Assembly (NCBI GenBank): GCA_905234795.1
Contig: CAJOIQ010000013.1
Span: 17,842 to 81,841, forward strand
Direction of reading: 5' to 3'
DNA: 64,000 nt
Source of the DNA: an uncultured Bacteroidales bacterium
Lineage (GTDB): Bacteria; Bacteroidota; Bacteroidia; Bacteroidales; UBA932
Below, piece after piece: positions 49,528-58,857 of this stretch (position 1 is its first letter; each line of letters opens with the position of its first letter). Under the pieces are notes generated by a model, which did no database searches, had not been told where the DNA came from, and saw nothing but the letters and a program-made list of their open reading frames with translations. Made by a program: the position numbers and the translations under genes.

Positions 49528-50514
49528 TTAAAGAACCTTATCCAGGTAGCGGAAGATGAGGCGGATGCGGTCCTTGAGGACCTCGTAATCCAGGGATTCG
49601 GGGGTGTCCTGCGGCTTGTTGTTCATGAGGGTGATGCCCGACGTGAACATGACGGAAGGGATGCCGTTCTCCAGAAATACCCGCTGGTCGCTGATGCGGC
49701 GGTAGAACAGGCGGGTGAAATCCTTGCTGCCGTAATAGTCGTAGGCCAGTTCCAGGCCCAGTCCACGGTCCTGGTTGACGTTTTGCAGGGAAGGGCGGAA
49801 GCTGCCGGCTTCCTCCGAGAGCATCATCAGATAACGCGGATTCCCTTCTGTAATGGGCGCCGTAGTGCCGCCCAGCTGGTCCAGGTTCACCACCAGGGAA
49901 ATCTGGGAGGCAGAAATGGGCTGGCCGGACACGGGGTCTGTCAGTTTCCCTTTCTCTATCAGGCGCCACAGTTCCTCGGCCCCGGCCTGGTTCTTTTCCT
50001 TGGCATCCAGCGCTACCACAAGAAGGCCTTTGCCGTACATCTTGTGGCAGGTGTTCATGTGCGTAACCATCTGGGCCAGCTGCAGCAGGGCCGCCACGCC
50101 GGAGGCATTGCTGTCGGCCCCGGGATAGAAGTTGCCGTTGAGCATGCCCAGGTTGTCGTAGTGGGCCATGAGGATAACGTAACGGGTGGGGATAGTACTG
50201 CCGGGAATGAGGCCGATGATATTGCGGGCCAGGCCTTCGGACGTGTTGAAACCGTGCATCCAGGCGCCTGTGAGGGGTTTGAGGCCCAGGACACGGAACT
50301 GTCCCAGCAGCCAGTAGGCGGCGTTGCGGGCGCCGTCGGTGCCGGTGGCCCGGCCGCCCAGGGATTCCGAGCAAAGGTATTCCACGTTGGCCTTGATGTT
50401 CTCCGTCTTGAGGACGGCGTCACCATTGACGGCCGATATGCTGTATCGTTGTCCCCAGGCCGGAAGCTCCAGCAGCAGGAAACTTATGATAAATAATTTT
50501 AGTATCTTTGTCAT
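49528..50514 (-). CDS. M28-like peptidase, secreted, with altered active-site residues
   Basis: 328 residues with a signal peptide (LLLELPAWGQ). The M28 fold is visible: ILMAHYDNLG and YPGADSNASGVAALL (zinc His and Asp), ALDAKEKNQAGAEEL, and NLDQLGG. The usual Glu-Glu pair reads Lys-Glu, which would lose the general base, and the closing His is replaced in MNNKPQDTPE. The protein may be catalytically impaired or belong to a variant subgroup. A TAATTTCG box six bases before the ATG suggests a leaderless mRNA; it leads the ABC-VanZ-amidase run. Confidence 0.8.
   Translation of the reverse strand: MTKILKLFIISFLLLELPAWGQRYSISAVNGDAVLKTENIKANVEYLCSESLGGRATGTDGARNAAYWLLGQFRVLGLKPLTGAWMHGFNTSEGLARNIIGLIPGSTIPTRYVILMAHYDNLGMLNGNFYPGADSNASGVAALLQLAQMVTHMNTCHKMYGKGLLVVALDAKEKNQAGAEELWRLIEKGKLTDPVSGQPISASQISLVVNLDQLGGTTAPITEGNPRYLMMLSEEAGSFRPSLQNVNQDRGLGLELAYDYYGSKDFTRLFYRRISDQRVFLENGIPSVMFTSGITLMNNKPQDTPESLDYEVLKDRIRLIFRYLDKVL
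50503..50510 (+). promoter_or_regulatory. Promoter -7 box for the TPR-MltD-like operon
   Basis: TATCTTTG on the plus strand, overlapping the first codons of the divergent M28-like gene and 35-50 bases before the TPR gene start. Confidence 0.65.
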
Positions 50515-50560
50515 TTGGTGCGAAATTAGCTATTTCGTAGCTGATATGAAAATTTTTTTA

Positions 50561-52549
50561 ATGAAAAACCACCTTCGCTTCTGTCTTGTCTGCCTTGCCC
50601 TGCTGCTGCCGCTGTGCGCCCGGGCCCAGTACGACAAAGACGTCTTCTCCTTCCGGGGCCGTACTGCCCTGCAGGACGGGCGTCTGAGCGAGGCCGTGGC
50701 CAACTTCAACATCCTGGCCCAGCTGGACACCACGGACTACTGGACCTTCTTCTACCGGGGTATCGCCAAGTACAATCTGGGAGATATCCGTGGGGCAAGG
50801 GCCGATTTCTCCACGGCCGTACGCCTCAATCCCGTGTTCACGTCGGGTTACCATTATCGTGCCATCACCGAGAGCCGCACCGGCAATTACGACGCCGCCT
50901 TGGCCGACCTTCAGCGGGCCATCGAACTGAGGCCCGGTTCTTCCGGCCTGTATTTCACCCGCGGCGTCACCTTTTTCCTGAGCCGGCAGTTCGAGCGTGC
51001 CGTCCAGGACTTCGACAAATACATCCGCCAGGAGCCCAAGGATCCCTCCTCCTACCTCAACCGCGGCGCCTCCTACCTGTTTTTGGGAGATTCCCTTAAG
51101 GCTCTGGAGGACTATAACCGCGCCATCAAGCTGGACCGTTTCGAGCCCGAAGGATACATCCGCCGCGGCGCCCTTAAGGCCGCCCGCAAGCAGTACGACG
51201 AATCCCTGCAGGACCTGAACAAGGCCATTGAACTGGATTCCACCACCACGCTGGCCTATTTCCAGCGCGCCCTGGTGCGCTCCGAAACCGGAGACCTTAA
51301 CCAGGCCATGGAGGACCTGAACAAGGTGTTGAAGTATGAACCCGGCAACGCCCTCACCCTGTACAACCGCAGCCTGCTCAGCGCCCAGGTGGGAGATTAC
51401 GAAGGCGCTTTGTCCGACATGGACCGCGTGATCGCCATCAATCCCGGCAACGTGCTGGCCTACTTCAACCGCGCCGGCTTCTTCATCGAGATGCAGCGCT
51501 GGGACGACGCCCTGGCCGATTATAACAAAGCCATCGAGCTGTATCCGGACTTTGCCAAGGCCTATATGAACCGCGCCTACGTAGAGCTGCAGATGGGCAT
51601 GAAACGTGCGTCCAAGGAGGACTACCGCATAGCGCGCGCCAAGGTAGCCGAGTACGAGAAGGCCACGTCGGGCGGGGCCGATTTCTCCGACACCACCCGC
51701 AAATACAGCAGCCTGCTGGCCCTGGATGCCGATTTCGCCCGCAGCGGCAGCTTCGAGGACGAGATGCTGCGCCACCGCGACGTAGATATCAACCTGAAGC
51801 CGATGTACCGCTTTGCCGTGGTGGAAAACCGGGAGGTGGCCGGCAGCTATGCGCTGGAGCACCGCTACGAGAACCGTCTGCTTGACTCTTACATAGCCTC
51901 CTCGCCGCTGCCCCTCACCGTGACCAACGAAGCTTCGGCCGTTCCGGTGACATCGGCCGTGCTGGCCCAGAAGGTGGATGATCCCTTCTTCAAGGGCTTG
52001 CAGGAGGTGGGCCTCAAACAGTATTCGGCCGCCCTGCAGGACTTCTCCACGGCAGTCGAGGCCGATGACAACAACCCTTATGCCGCCTACTACAAGGCCT
52101 TCTACCTGATGAACAGGGGCGCGCTGAGGGCCGAGATGATCGAGTTCATCGCCTCCTTCGAGTCCAACGTGCAAACCCTCACCATGGACGACAAAGGCAA
52201 CACCCGCGCCCGGGTGCGGGAGCAGGTGAGCCGGGAATACGACTATTCCGAAGCCCTGGCCGATACCGAGGCCGCGGCCGCCATCCTGCCTTCCCTGCCA
52301 TATATCCAGTTTAACCTGGGCAACCTGTATTGCCTGAGCTCCCGCTTTGTGCAGGCCATCGAAAGCTACGACAAAGCCATCAAACTGTATCCCTGGATGG
52401 GCAGCGCCTACTTCAACCGCGGCCTGGTGCTCATTTATCTAAAGGACAAGGAGAAGGGTTGCATAGACCTTTCCCGCGCCGGAGAACTGGGCGTGGACGG
52501 AGCCTATGGAGTTATCTCCCGCTACTGTGACAAGGAGGACCGGCCGTGA
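50561..52549 (+). CDS. Secreted tetratricopeptide-repeat protein
   Basis: About 662 residues from the ATG at 50561 (signal MKNHLRFCLVCLALLLPLCARAQ; an ATG at 50546 is possible). At least ten TPR motifs fill residues ~30-370 (FYRGIAKYNLGDIRGARADF, AYFQRALVRSETGDLNQAME), then a linker and further TPRs at the C-terminus (LYCLSSRFVQAIESYDKAIKL). It probably scaffolds an envelope complex; partners are unknown. Its stop overlaps the next ATG by one base, so the MBL hydrolase is coupled to it. Confidence 0.85.
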   Translation: MKNHLRFCLVCLALLLPLCARAQYDKDVFSFRGRTALQDGRLSEAVANFNILAQLDTTDYWTFFYRGIAKYNLGDIRGARADFSTAVRLNPVFTSGYHYRAITESRTGNYDAALADLQRAIELRPGSSGLYFTRGVTFFLSRQFERAVQDFDKYIRQEPKDPSSYLNRGASYLFLGDSLKALEDYNRAIKLDRFEPEGYIRRGALKAARKQYDESLQDLNKAIELDSTTTLAYFQRALVRSETGDLNQAMEDLNKVLKYEPGNALTLYNRSLLSAQVGDYEGALSDMDRVIAINPGNVLAYFNRAGFFIEMQRWDDALADYNKAIELYPDFAKAYMNRAYVELQMGMKRASKEDYRIARAKVAEYEKATSGGADFSDTTRKYSSLLALDADFARSGSFEDEMLRHRDVDINLKPMYRFAVVENREVAGSYALEHRYENRLLDSYIASSPLPLTVTNEASAVPVTSAVLAQKVDDPFFKGLQEVGLKQYSAALQDFSTAVEADDNNPYAAYYKAFYLMNRGALRAEMIEFIASFESNVQTLTMDDKGNTRARVREQVSREYDYSEALADTEAAAAILPSLPYIQFNLGNLYCLSSRFVQAIESYDKAIKLYPWMGSAYFNRGLVLIYLKDKEKGCIDLSRAGELGVDGAYGVISRYCDKEDRP

Positions 52550-53343
52550 TGCGCTTCGTGAGTTTTTCCAGCGGCAGCTGCGGCAACTGTTATCTGCTCC
52601 TGGGGCCGCATTCCGGCATCATGATAGACGCCGGGGTGGGCATCCGCCGGGTAAAGAAGGAGCTGGAGGCCCTGCATTTGGGATATGACAGCATATCGGC
52701 CATCCTGGTCACCCATGACCACGGGGATCACATCCGCTCCCTGGGCTCTTTCTGCAAACGCGTGCAGGCGCCGGTCTGGACCACCCAGACCATCCATGAA
52801 GCCCTGCTGTGGCATCCTTTCACCCGCGACTGGATTGGCCCCTGCCGGCAGGACCTGCAGTCCGGCGTTTGGAATCCCGTTACCGAAGACTTTGACGTAC
52901 AGTACTTTGTGGTGCCGCACGACGCCACCCAGTGTGTGGGTTATGCCATCCGCTGCGCCGACGAACTGTTTGTGCTGATGACCGACATGGGCCACGCCAC
53001 GCCCGAGGCCCTGGACTGGGCATCCCGCGCCACCACCGTGGTGGTGGAATCCAATTACGACATGGATATGCTGCTGGGAGGAGATTATCCCCAGGTGCTC
53101 AAGGACCGCATTTCCCACGGCATCGGCCACCTGTCCAACGATGCCTGCGCCCAGGCCATCACCCGGTTCCTGCACCCGGGCCTGCGCAATATCTTCCTGT
53201 GCCACCTGAGCGGCAACAACAACACCCCCGAACTGGCCTATGCATCGGCCCAGGCCGCTCTGGAAGCCGCCGGTGTAGAGCCCTGCACCATCGCCCTTCG
53301 CGTTTTGAAGCGTGGCATCGCCTCGCCGCTGCTGGTGCTGTAG
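52549..53343 (+). CDS. Metallo-beta-lactamase-fold hydrolase, YycJ/WalJ-like
   Basis: 264 residues. The zinc motif VTHDHGDHIRSLG follows SSGSCGNCYLL, the usual N-terminus of the YycJ/WalJ-type hydrolases, and later ligands lie in CHLSGNNNTPELA. In other bacteria this subgroup has been tied to DNA repair or cell wall control as a nuclease-like enzyme. The ATG at 52549 is preferred over a GTG three bases earlier; AAGGAGG lies about 10 bases upstream. Confidence 0.85.
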   Translation: MRFVSFSSGSCGNCYLLLGPHSGIMIDAGVGIRRVKKELEALHLGYDSISAILVTHDHGDHIRSLGSFCKRVQAPVWTTQTIHEALLWHPFTRDWIGPCRQDLQSGVWNPVTEDFDVQYFVVPHDATQCVGYAIRCADELFVLMTDMGHATPEALDWASRATTVVVESNYDMDMLLGGDYPQVLKDRISHGIGHLSNDACAQAITRFLHPGLRNIFLCHLSGNNNTPELAYASAQAALEAAGVEPCTIALRVLKRGIASPLLVL

Positions 53344-53363
53344 TATTGTAATATCAATCCGTT

Positions 53364-54245
53364 ATGCCTATGAAGACCTTATTCCACCTCCTGGCCGCTT
53401 TGATAGCGTTGACCGCAGCGGCGCCCGTGAATGCGCAGGTGCTGGAGTCCGAGACGGTTCATTTTCAGCCGCCCCGGGTGCCGGAAAAGATTGTTTTTGC
53501 CGGGCAGACATACCGTTTTGACAGGCCGGACCTGTATGAGAGGATGGACCGCGAGTGCATCACGTTCACGTACAGCCATACCAATTCCACGCTCATGCTC
53601 AAGCGGGCCGAAAGAGTTTTCTCCCAGGTGGTGCCCATCCTCAGGAAAAACGGCGTTCCCGAGGACCTCAAGTACCTCATGGCCATCGAGAGCAACCTGG
53701 ATCCCACAGCGGTGTCATCGGCCGGGGCCCGCGGCTTGTGGCAGTTTATGAAGGCCACCGGCCGAAGCTATGGCCTGGAAGTGAACGACGAAGTGGATGA
53801 GCGCTACCATATTGCCAAGGCTACCGAGGCCGCCTGCAAATACCTGAAGGAAGCCTATGAGAAATACGGGGACTGGATGACCGTGGCCGCCAGCTACAAT
53901 GCGGGTCAGGGCGGCATCTCCCAGCGGATAGAAGCCCAGCAGCAGGACCGCGCCATGGACCTGTTGCTCCCGGCCGAGACCTCCCGCTACATGTTCCGCA
54001 TCCTCACGGCCAAATACTTCTTCGAGCACCCGGAGGCCTTCGGCTATCAGCTGGAAGCGTTTTCTTCCTACCAGTACAAGGCTCCCCGCAAGACCGTGGA
54101 GGTAAGTGAACCCATCCCCAGCCTGGTGGAATTCGCCAAGGAGCACGGCACCAGCTATTTCCTCTTAAGGGAGGCCAACCTCTGGCTGAGATCCGACCAT
54201 CTCACCAACAAGTCCGGAAAGACCTACCGGATTGTTATTCCGTAA
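53364..54245 (+). CDS. Membrane-associated lytic transglycosylase (SLT domain)
   Basis: 293 residues with a signal peptide ending AAPVNAQ (ATG at 53364, or 53370). The SLT domain contains [20 protein letters not shown] with the catalytic Glu, [12 protein letters not shown] and [11 protein letters not shown]. It cleaves the glycan strands of peptidoglycan with anhydro-sugar formation. It lacks the LysM repeats of MltD. The 3' end overlaps the convergent recQ by 11 bases. Confidence 0.9.
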   Translation: MPMKTLFHLLAALIALTAAAPVNAQVLESETVHFQPPRVPEKIVFAGQTYRFDRPDLYERMDRECITFTYSHTNSTLMLKRAERVFSQVVPILRKNGVPEDLKYLMAIESNLDPTAVSSAGARGLWQFMKATGRSYGLEVNDEVDERYHIAKATEAACKYLKEAYEKYGDWMTVAASYNAGQGGISQRIEAQQQDRAMDLLLPAETSRYMFRILTAKYFFEHPEAFGYQLEAFSSYQYKAPRKTVEVSEPIPSLVEFAKEHGTSYFLLREANLWLRSDHLTNKSGKTYRIVIP

Positions 54246-56103
54246 AGTACCCCGGCACATCGCCGCGGTCGATGAGTTCCCGTAATACGCCCAGATAGCT
54301 GTCTTCGGCAGTGCCGAAGGCGGCGCGTAACTGCAGCAGCGTATAGGAACCGCCGCGGTCATCGATCCAGGCCTTGAGACGGGCGGCCAGGTCCAGTGGT
54401 TTGGCGGCCCCGCTGCGGCACAGGTCGCATTTGCCGCAGGGCTTGGAGTCCTCCTGGCCGAAGTAGCGCAGCAGGAACTGCGAACGGCACTCGTCCTCCT
54501 CTTCCACGTAGTCCACCATGGTTTGAACGCGCTCCCTGTAGGTGCTGCGAAGCATTTTGTAACGCTGGGGGCTCAGTTGCACATTGCCGGGCCGCAGACG
54601 GTCATGCTGGATGTAGAGAACCGTGGCATGGTCGGCCGGAATATAGCGTACCACATGGTTCACGCTCAGCTGGTACAGCAGCTGCCTTAATCCGGCCACG
54701 GAGACCCCGCAGCGGGCAGCCACGGCTTCCTCGTCAATGGGTACGGGATAGGAGAAAATGCCTGTGTACATGCGCATGAGCACTTCCAGCGCAGTGGCCA
54801 TGGCGGGATCTGGCAGCTCTACCGAATACAGCGCCTGCCGGTCCACGTCTATGCGGATACGGGTCTGGATGTCCATGTCCTCGGCCAGCGTCCAGTGGCC
54901 TTCCCGTTCCAGGTACTTGATGGCGTAATAGGTGGGCGACTGCTGCAGTTTGTACTGCTTGCAGAAAGCCGCCAGATCAAATTTGAGCATCCGGCCCATG
55001 CCGGTATCGTAGGGGATCTCAAAGAAGATATGGACCCTGTGGTAGATGTCCTCTATATATTCCAGCGTGGGAAAGGATACCTGCTCCAGCTGGGAAAGCC
55101 GTGTTTTGTCCGTGCCATTCCACAGCAACACGGCATAGGACTCCAGCCCATCTCGGCCGGCGCGTCCCGCTTCCTGGAAGTAAGCCTCGGGGCTGTCGGG
55201 GACATCGGCATGCACCACAAAACGCACGTCGGGCTTGTCGATGCCCATGCCGAAAGCGTTGGTGCACACCATCACGCGGGTGCGTCCGGCCTTCCATTCC
55301 TCCTGGCGGTCGGCGCGCGTCTGTGCTCCCAGACCGGCGTGGTAGAAGGAGGCCGATATTCCCGCCGACCGCAGTGATTCGGCCATTTCCTGAGCCCGGT
55401 TGCGGCTGCGCACATACACGATGCCGCTGCCCGGAACGCCGTCGCAGATGCTTCGGATCTGGCCGATCTTATCCTGCGTCTTGCGCACAATGTAGCTGAG
55501 GTTGGACCGCTCGAAGCCGGACTGCAGCAGGTTGGGTTCCTTGAAGCCCAGGCGGTCCATGATATCCTGCGCCACCAGCGGCGTGGCTGTGGCGGTGAGG
55601 GCGATGACGGGAGCATCTATCCGCTTGCGGATTTGGCCGATCTCCAGATAATTGGGCCGGAAATCATATCCCCACTGGGAGATGCAGTGGGCTTCGTCCA
55701 CTACGATAAATGATATATTGAGGACGTCCAGATAGGACTGGAAGAGGTCTGTGTGCAGACGCTCCGGACTCAGGTACAGGAACTTGAAATCCCCATAAGC
55801 GGCATTGTTGAGTGCCAGGTCCACCTCCCGCCGGCTCATGCCCGCATGGATGGCCAACGCCTTGACACCCCGCGCCTGGAGGTTCTGCACCTGGTCCTTC
55901 ATCAGCGCGATGAGCGGAGTGATGACCAGTGCGACGCCTTCCCGCATGAGCCCCGGCACCTGGAAGCACACGGATTTGCCGCCACCCGTCGGCAGGATGG
56001 CCAGCACGTCCCGGCCCTCCAGCGCATCCCGGATGATTTCCTCCTGCATGGGGCGGAATGCATCATAGCCCCAGTATGTCTTCAGTACCTCCAGCGGTGT
56101 CAT
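54235..56103 (-). CDS. recQ: ATP-dependent DNA helicase RecQ
   Basis: 3'-5' helicase of recombination and repair. 622 residues. Walker A is [11 protein letters not shown], the DEAH box [12 protein letters not shown] and motif [12 protein letters not shown]. The RecQ zinc domain has CGKCDLC near 545, followed by a winged-helix-like C-terminal segment; no HRDC domain is clear. A TACCTTCG box (56110-56117) ends six bases before the ATG. It is convergent with the lytic transglycosylase. Confidence 0.94.
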   Translation of the reverse strand: MTPLEVLKTYWGYDAFRPMQEEIIRDALEGRDVLAILPTGGGKSVCFQVPGLMREGVALVITPLIALMKDQVQNLQARGVKALAIHAGMSRREVDLALNNAAYGDFKFLYLSPERLHTDLFQSYLDVLNISFIVVDEAHCISQWGYDFRPNYLEIGQIRKRIDAPVIALTATATPLVAQDIMDRLGFKEPNLLQSGFERSNLSYIVRKTQDKIGQIRSICDGVPGSGIVYVRSRNRAQEMAESLRSAGISASFYHAGLGAQTRADRQEEWKAGRTRVMVCTNAFGMGIDKPDVRFVVHADVPDSPEAYFQEAGRAGRDGLESYAVLLWNGTDKTRLSQLEQVSFPTLEYIEDIYHRVHIFFEIPYDTGMGRMLKFDLAAFCKQYKLQQSPTYYAIKYLEREGHWTLAEDMDIQTRIRIDVDRQALYSVELPDPAMATALEVLMRMYTGIFSYPVPIDEEAVAARCGVSVAGLRQLLYQLSVNHVVRYIPADHATVLYIQHDRLRPGNVQLSPQRYKMLRSTYRERVQTMVDYVEEEDECRSQFLLRYFGQEDSKPCGKCDLCRSGAAKPLDLAARLKAWIDDRGGSYTLLQLRAAFGTAEDSYLGVLRELIDRGDVPGYFTE

Positions 56104-56171
56104 GGCATACGAAGGTAGCGTTTTTTTATTAAAAATACATTATGCGATTCTGTGCTTCTATCGTAACCTAC

Positions 56172-56245
56172 TAATTATCAATAATTTAGTTTTTTCTCTT
56201 GACTCCGTTTGGGATCAAGAGAAAAAACTAAGTTATTAATAATTA
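56172..56245. repeat. Long inverted repeat between recQ and ybaK
   Basis: A perfect 17-bp core (56186-56202 with 56215-56231, 12-base loop) extends outward to arms of about 31 bases with two mismatches. It ends 11 bases before the ybaK stop. T and A runs in the arms would allow it to stop transcription of ybaK. The 153-base gap holds no gene. Confidence 0.85.
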
Positions 56246-56256
56246 ACGAGTTATGC

Positions 56257-56727
56257 CTATATCGGATAAATACCGGCACCGACAAAGTTGATGAGGGCCT
56301 GCGGCTGGATGCAGATTTGCAGGCCGCGGACGCCGGCGCTCACGTAGATGGTGTCCCAGAGAAGGGCGCTCTCGTGGATGAAGGTAGGGAAAGTTTTTTT
56401 CATGCCGATGGGACTGCAGCCGCCTCGGATGTAGCCGGTGAGGGGCAGAAGTTCCTTCACATGGATCATGGCGCAGTTCTTATTTCCCGAAATGCGGGCG
56501 GCCACCTTCAGGTCCACTTCCATGGAGCCGGGCACCACGCACACGAACAGGCCGTTTTTATCCCCGCGCAGGACCAGGGTTTTGAACACCCGGTCCAGGT
56601 CTTCCCCCAACTGCTGTGCCACATGGGAAGCTTCCAGGTGCTCCTCATCCACTTCATAGGGCACCAGTGAATAGGGAATGCCGGCGGCGTCCAGTAGCCT
56701 GGCGGCGTTTGTTTTTTGAACTTGCAT
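56257..56727 (-). CDS. ybaK: Cys-tRNA(Pro) deacylase, YbaK/EbsC family
   Basis: 156 residues. Hydrolyses mischarged tRNA in trans. The family pattern is clear: AARLLDAAGIPYSLVPYEVDE, GEDLDRVFKTLVLRGDKN, and LTGYIRGGCSPIGMKK. The ATG at 56727 is supported by a TACTTTTG box ending three bases before it (56731-56738), predicting a leaderless mRNA; the longer upstream reading runs into the divergent MATE gene. Confidence 0.9.
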   Translation of the reverse strand: MQVQKTNAARLLDAAGIPYSLVPYEVDEEHLEASHVAQQLGEDLDRVFKTLVLRGDKNGLFVCVVPGSMEVDLKVAARISGNKNCAMIHVKELLPLTGYIRGGCSPIGMKKTFPTFIHESALLWDTIYVSAGVRGLQICIQPQALINFVGAGIYPI

Positions 56728-56730
56728 GTA

Positions 56731-56738
56731 CAAAAGTA
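56731..56738 (-). promoter_or_regulatory. Promoter -7 box for ybaK, leaderless type
   Basis: TACTTTTG on the minus strand, three bases from the ybaK ATG; divergent from the MATE promoter. Confidence 0.65.
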
Positions 56739-56761
56739 GCAAAAAATGCTTACATTTTCCG

Positions 56762-56769
56762 TATCTTTG
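56762..56769 (+). promoter_or_regulatory. Promoter -7 box for MATE gene, near-leaderless type
   Basis: TATCTTTG on the plus strand, seven bases from the ATG at 56777. Confidence 0.65.
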
Positions 56770-56776
56770 CCCCACC

Positions 56777-58144
56777 ATGTCCACCACCAAAGACATACTG
56801 TTGTCGCAAATCCGCAACGGGGGAGTGCTGACCACCGGGCAGCGGGTAAAGCTGAGCCTGATGCTCAGTTATCCCGCTATCCTGGCGCAGCTTTCCAGCG
56901 TGATGATGCAGTACATCGACACGTCCATGGTGGGGCATCTGGGCCCGGCGGCGGGAGCCTCCATCGGCCTGGTGAGTACCTGTCTTTGGCTGATGGGCGG
57001 GTTCGGGATGGCGGCCACCAGCGGTTTTTCCGTGCAGGTGGCGCATCGCATCGGCGGCAACGATTTTAAAGGCGCGCGGGATACCCTGCGGCAGGCGTTG
57101 GTTTGTGTGCTGGCCTTCAGCGCGCTCATCGGCCTCCTGGGCGTAGCGGTATCCCAGCAGCTGCCGGTATGGCTGGGCGGTGGTCCCGACATCGTGGCCG
57201 ATGCCGCCAGCTACTTCTTCATCATGTCGCTGTTCCTTCCGGCCATGTTCCTGGACTGGATGTGTGCGGCCATGCTGCAGGCCAGCGGCAACATGAAGGT
57301 GCCCAGCATCCTGAGTATCGGCATGTGCGTGATGGACGTGGCGTTCAATTACCTGTTCATCTATCGGCTGGACATGGGCGTGAAGGGGGCCGCCATCGGC
57401 AGCGGACTGGCCGAGGTCATTACCGGCATCCTCATGTTCTCCTTCCTGGCGTTCCGGTCCCGGGAACTGCGGCTCACGCAGGAGAAGGGAAGTTTCCGGC
57501 CGACGGACACCGTGGTGCGCAAAGCACTGGACATCAGCGGTCCCATGGCCTTGCAGAACGTGCTCCTGAGGGGCGGTTACATTGCCGCCACCGTCATTGT
57601 GGCGCCGCTGGGAACCATCGCCATAGCTGCCAATACCTTCGCCATCACGGCCGAGAGCCTGTGCTATATGCCCGGGGTGGGCATTGCCGATGCCGCCACC
57701 ACGCTGGTGGGGCAGTCCGTGGGGGCCGGGCGCAAGGAGATGGCCCGGAGTTTTGCGTGGATTACCGCTTTCCTGGGAATGGGGGTCATGGGCTTTCTGG
57801 CCATCCTGATGTTCATTTTCTCCCCGCAGATGATGGGGCTTCTCTCCCCGGATGCGCCCGTCATAGACCTGGGAGCCCGGGTGTTGCGGATAGAGGCTTT
57901 TGCCGAGGTAGGCTACGCCGCGGCCCTGGTGATTTACGGCGCCTTTGTGGGGGCCGGTGACACCCGCTGGCCCAGCGTGATGAACTTCGGCTCCATGTGG
58001 ATTGTGCGCATCATTCCCGCCATCTTCATTACGCGGGCCTATGGCCTGGTGGGGTTCTGGGTGTGCATGGCCGTGGAACTCACTTTCCGCGGCAGCCTGT
58101 TCCTCATCCGTCTGTGGCGGGGGACCTGGCTCAAAAAGGTTTAG
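56777..58144 (+). CDS. MATE family efflux transporter
   Basis: 455 residues in twelve hydrophobic helices with the internal two-fold repeat of MATE exporters; the first repeat begins LSYPAILAQLSSVMMQYIDT. It likely exports cationic compounds using a sodium or proton gradient; the substrate is unknown. The ATG at 56777 is set by the promoter at 56762-56769. Its stop is two bases from the stop of the convergent SH3-domain gene. Confidence 0.9.
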   Translation: MSTTKDILLSQIRNGGVLTTGQRVKLSLMLSYPAILAQLSSVMMQYIDTSMVGHLGPAAGASIGLVSTCLWLMGGFGMAATSGFSVQVAHRIGGNDFKGARDTLRQALVCVLAFSALIGLLGVAVSQQLPVWLGGGPDIVADAASYFFIMSLFLPAMFLDWMCAAMLQASGNMKVPSILSIGMCVMDVAFNYLFIYRLDMGVKGAAIGSGLAEVITGILMFSFLAFRSRELRLTQEKGSFRPTDTVVRKALDISGPMALQNVLLRGGYIAATVIVAPLGTIAIAANTFAITAESLCYMPGVGIADAATTLVGQSVGAGRKEMARSFAWITAFLGMGVMGFLAILMFIFSPQMMGLLSPDAPVIDLGARVLRIEAFAEVGYAAALVIYGAFVGAGDTRWPSVMNFGSMWIVRIIPAIFITRAYGLVGFWVCMAVELTFRGSLFLIRLWRGTWLKKV

Positions 58145-58146
58145 CC

Positions 58147-58857
58147 TTATTGTTTTTTGAGGTATCGGATGCTCACGTATCCCGCCTGTCCGTCGATGGA
58201 GATGCGGGCAAACCCGTCCTGGACTTCGTAAACCTCTACGGTCTGTCCTTTTTTGAGGGCGCCGATCACCGACGCCTGGGTACTGGCCGCGCTCCGGATA
58301 TTAAGGGAAGAAGCCGTACATTCGTAGGTCTCGGTGGCAGGCTGGACCACTTCCGTGGGGGCCGTAGAATGCATTATCCTTTGATGCTCATAAATGTTAA
58401 AGCCCGTGATGGACAGGATAATCACCAGCGTGATGATCAGCGTCCATCCGTTCCAGAAAATGAAGCGGAAACCATACATGAACAGGTTCACGCCAATCAC
58501 CACCACAATGGAAATCACATACCAGCCGATGACGCCCACCACGCCCGCGAGGACGGCGGCCAGAAGGGCCATGAAGAACCCTTCTTTCACCCATACGCCA
58601 ATCACATAGCCCACGCAGGAGATGACCAGCAGCACGATGGCGATGATGCTTACGATGCCCAGGACTTTCTCGGCGTGGTCGGCGAACCAGTTGCCGATAT
58701 CGGCCACCCCGTCACTGAAGCGCGACCACCAGGACTCGCGATAATACGTGGTGGTACTGCCGCGGGACGGGTTTCGGGGTATTTCAATGACGGGGGTCCT
58801 GTTTGCCAGTCCTCGGAAGGACATACTGTTAGGATCCCACCCTGCCGGTAGTGACAT
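58147..58857 (-). CDS. Membrane protein with C-terminal SH3b domain; last gene of the conjugation-like operon
   Basis: 236 residues. A polar N-terminus (1-60) is followed by about four hydrophobic helices (65-87, ~93-124, 137-154), a short linker and an SH3b domain (178-236: NIRSAASTQASVIGALKKGQ). Bacterial SH3b domains often bind cell-wall or peptide ligands. The first ATG at 58857 overlaps the Clp gene by 29 bases; an ATG at 58824 (residue 12) would follow its stop. Role unknown. It might anchor the conjugation and unfolding machinery at the membrane, which is inference from position. Confidence 0.7.
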   Translation of the reverse strand: MSLPAGWDPNSMSFRGLANRTPVIEIPRNPSRGSTTTYYRESWWSRFSDGVADIGNWFADHAEKVLGIVSIIAIVLLVISCVGYVIGVWVKEGFFMALLAAVLAGVVGVIGWYVISIVVVIGVNLFMYGFRFIFWNGWTLIITLVIILSITGFNIYEHQRIMHSTAPTEVVQPATETYECTASSLNIRSAASTQASVIGALKKGQTVEVYEVQDGFARISIDGQAGYVSIRYLKKQ

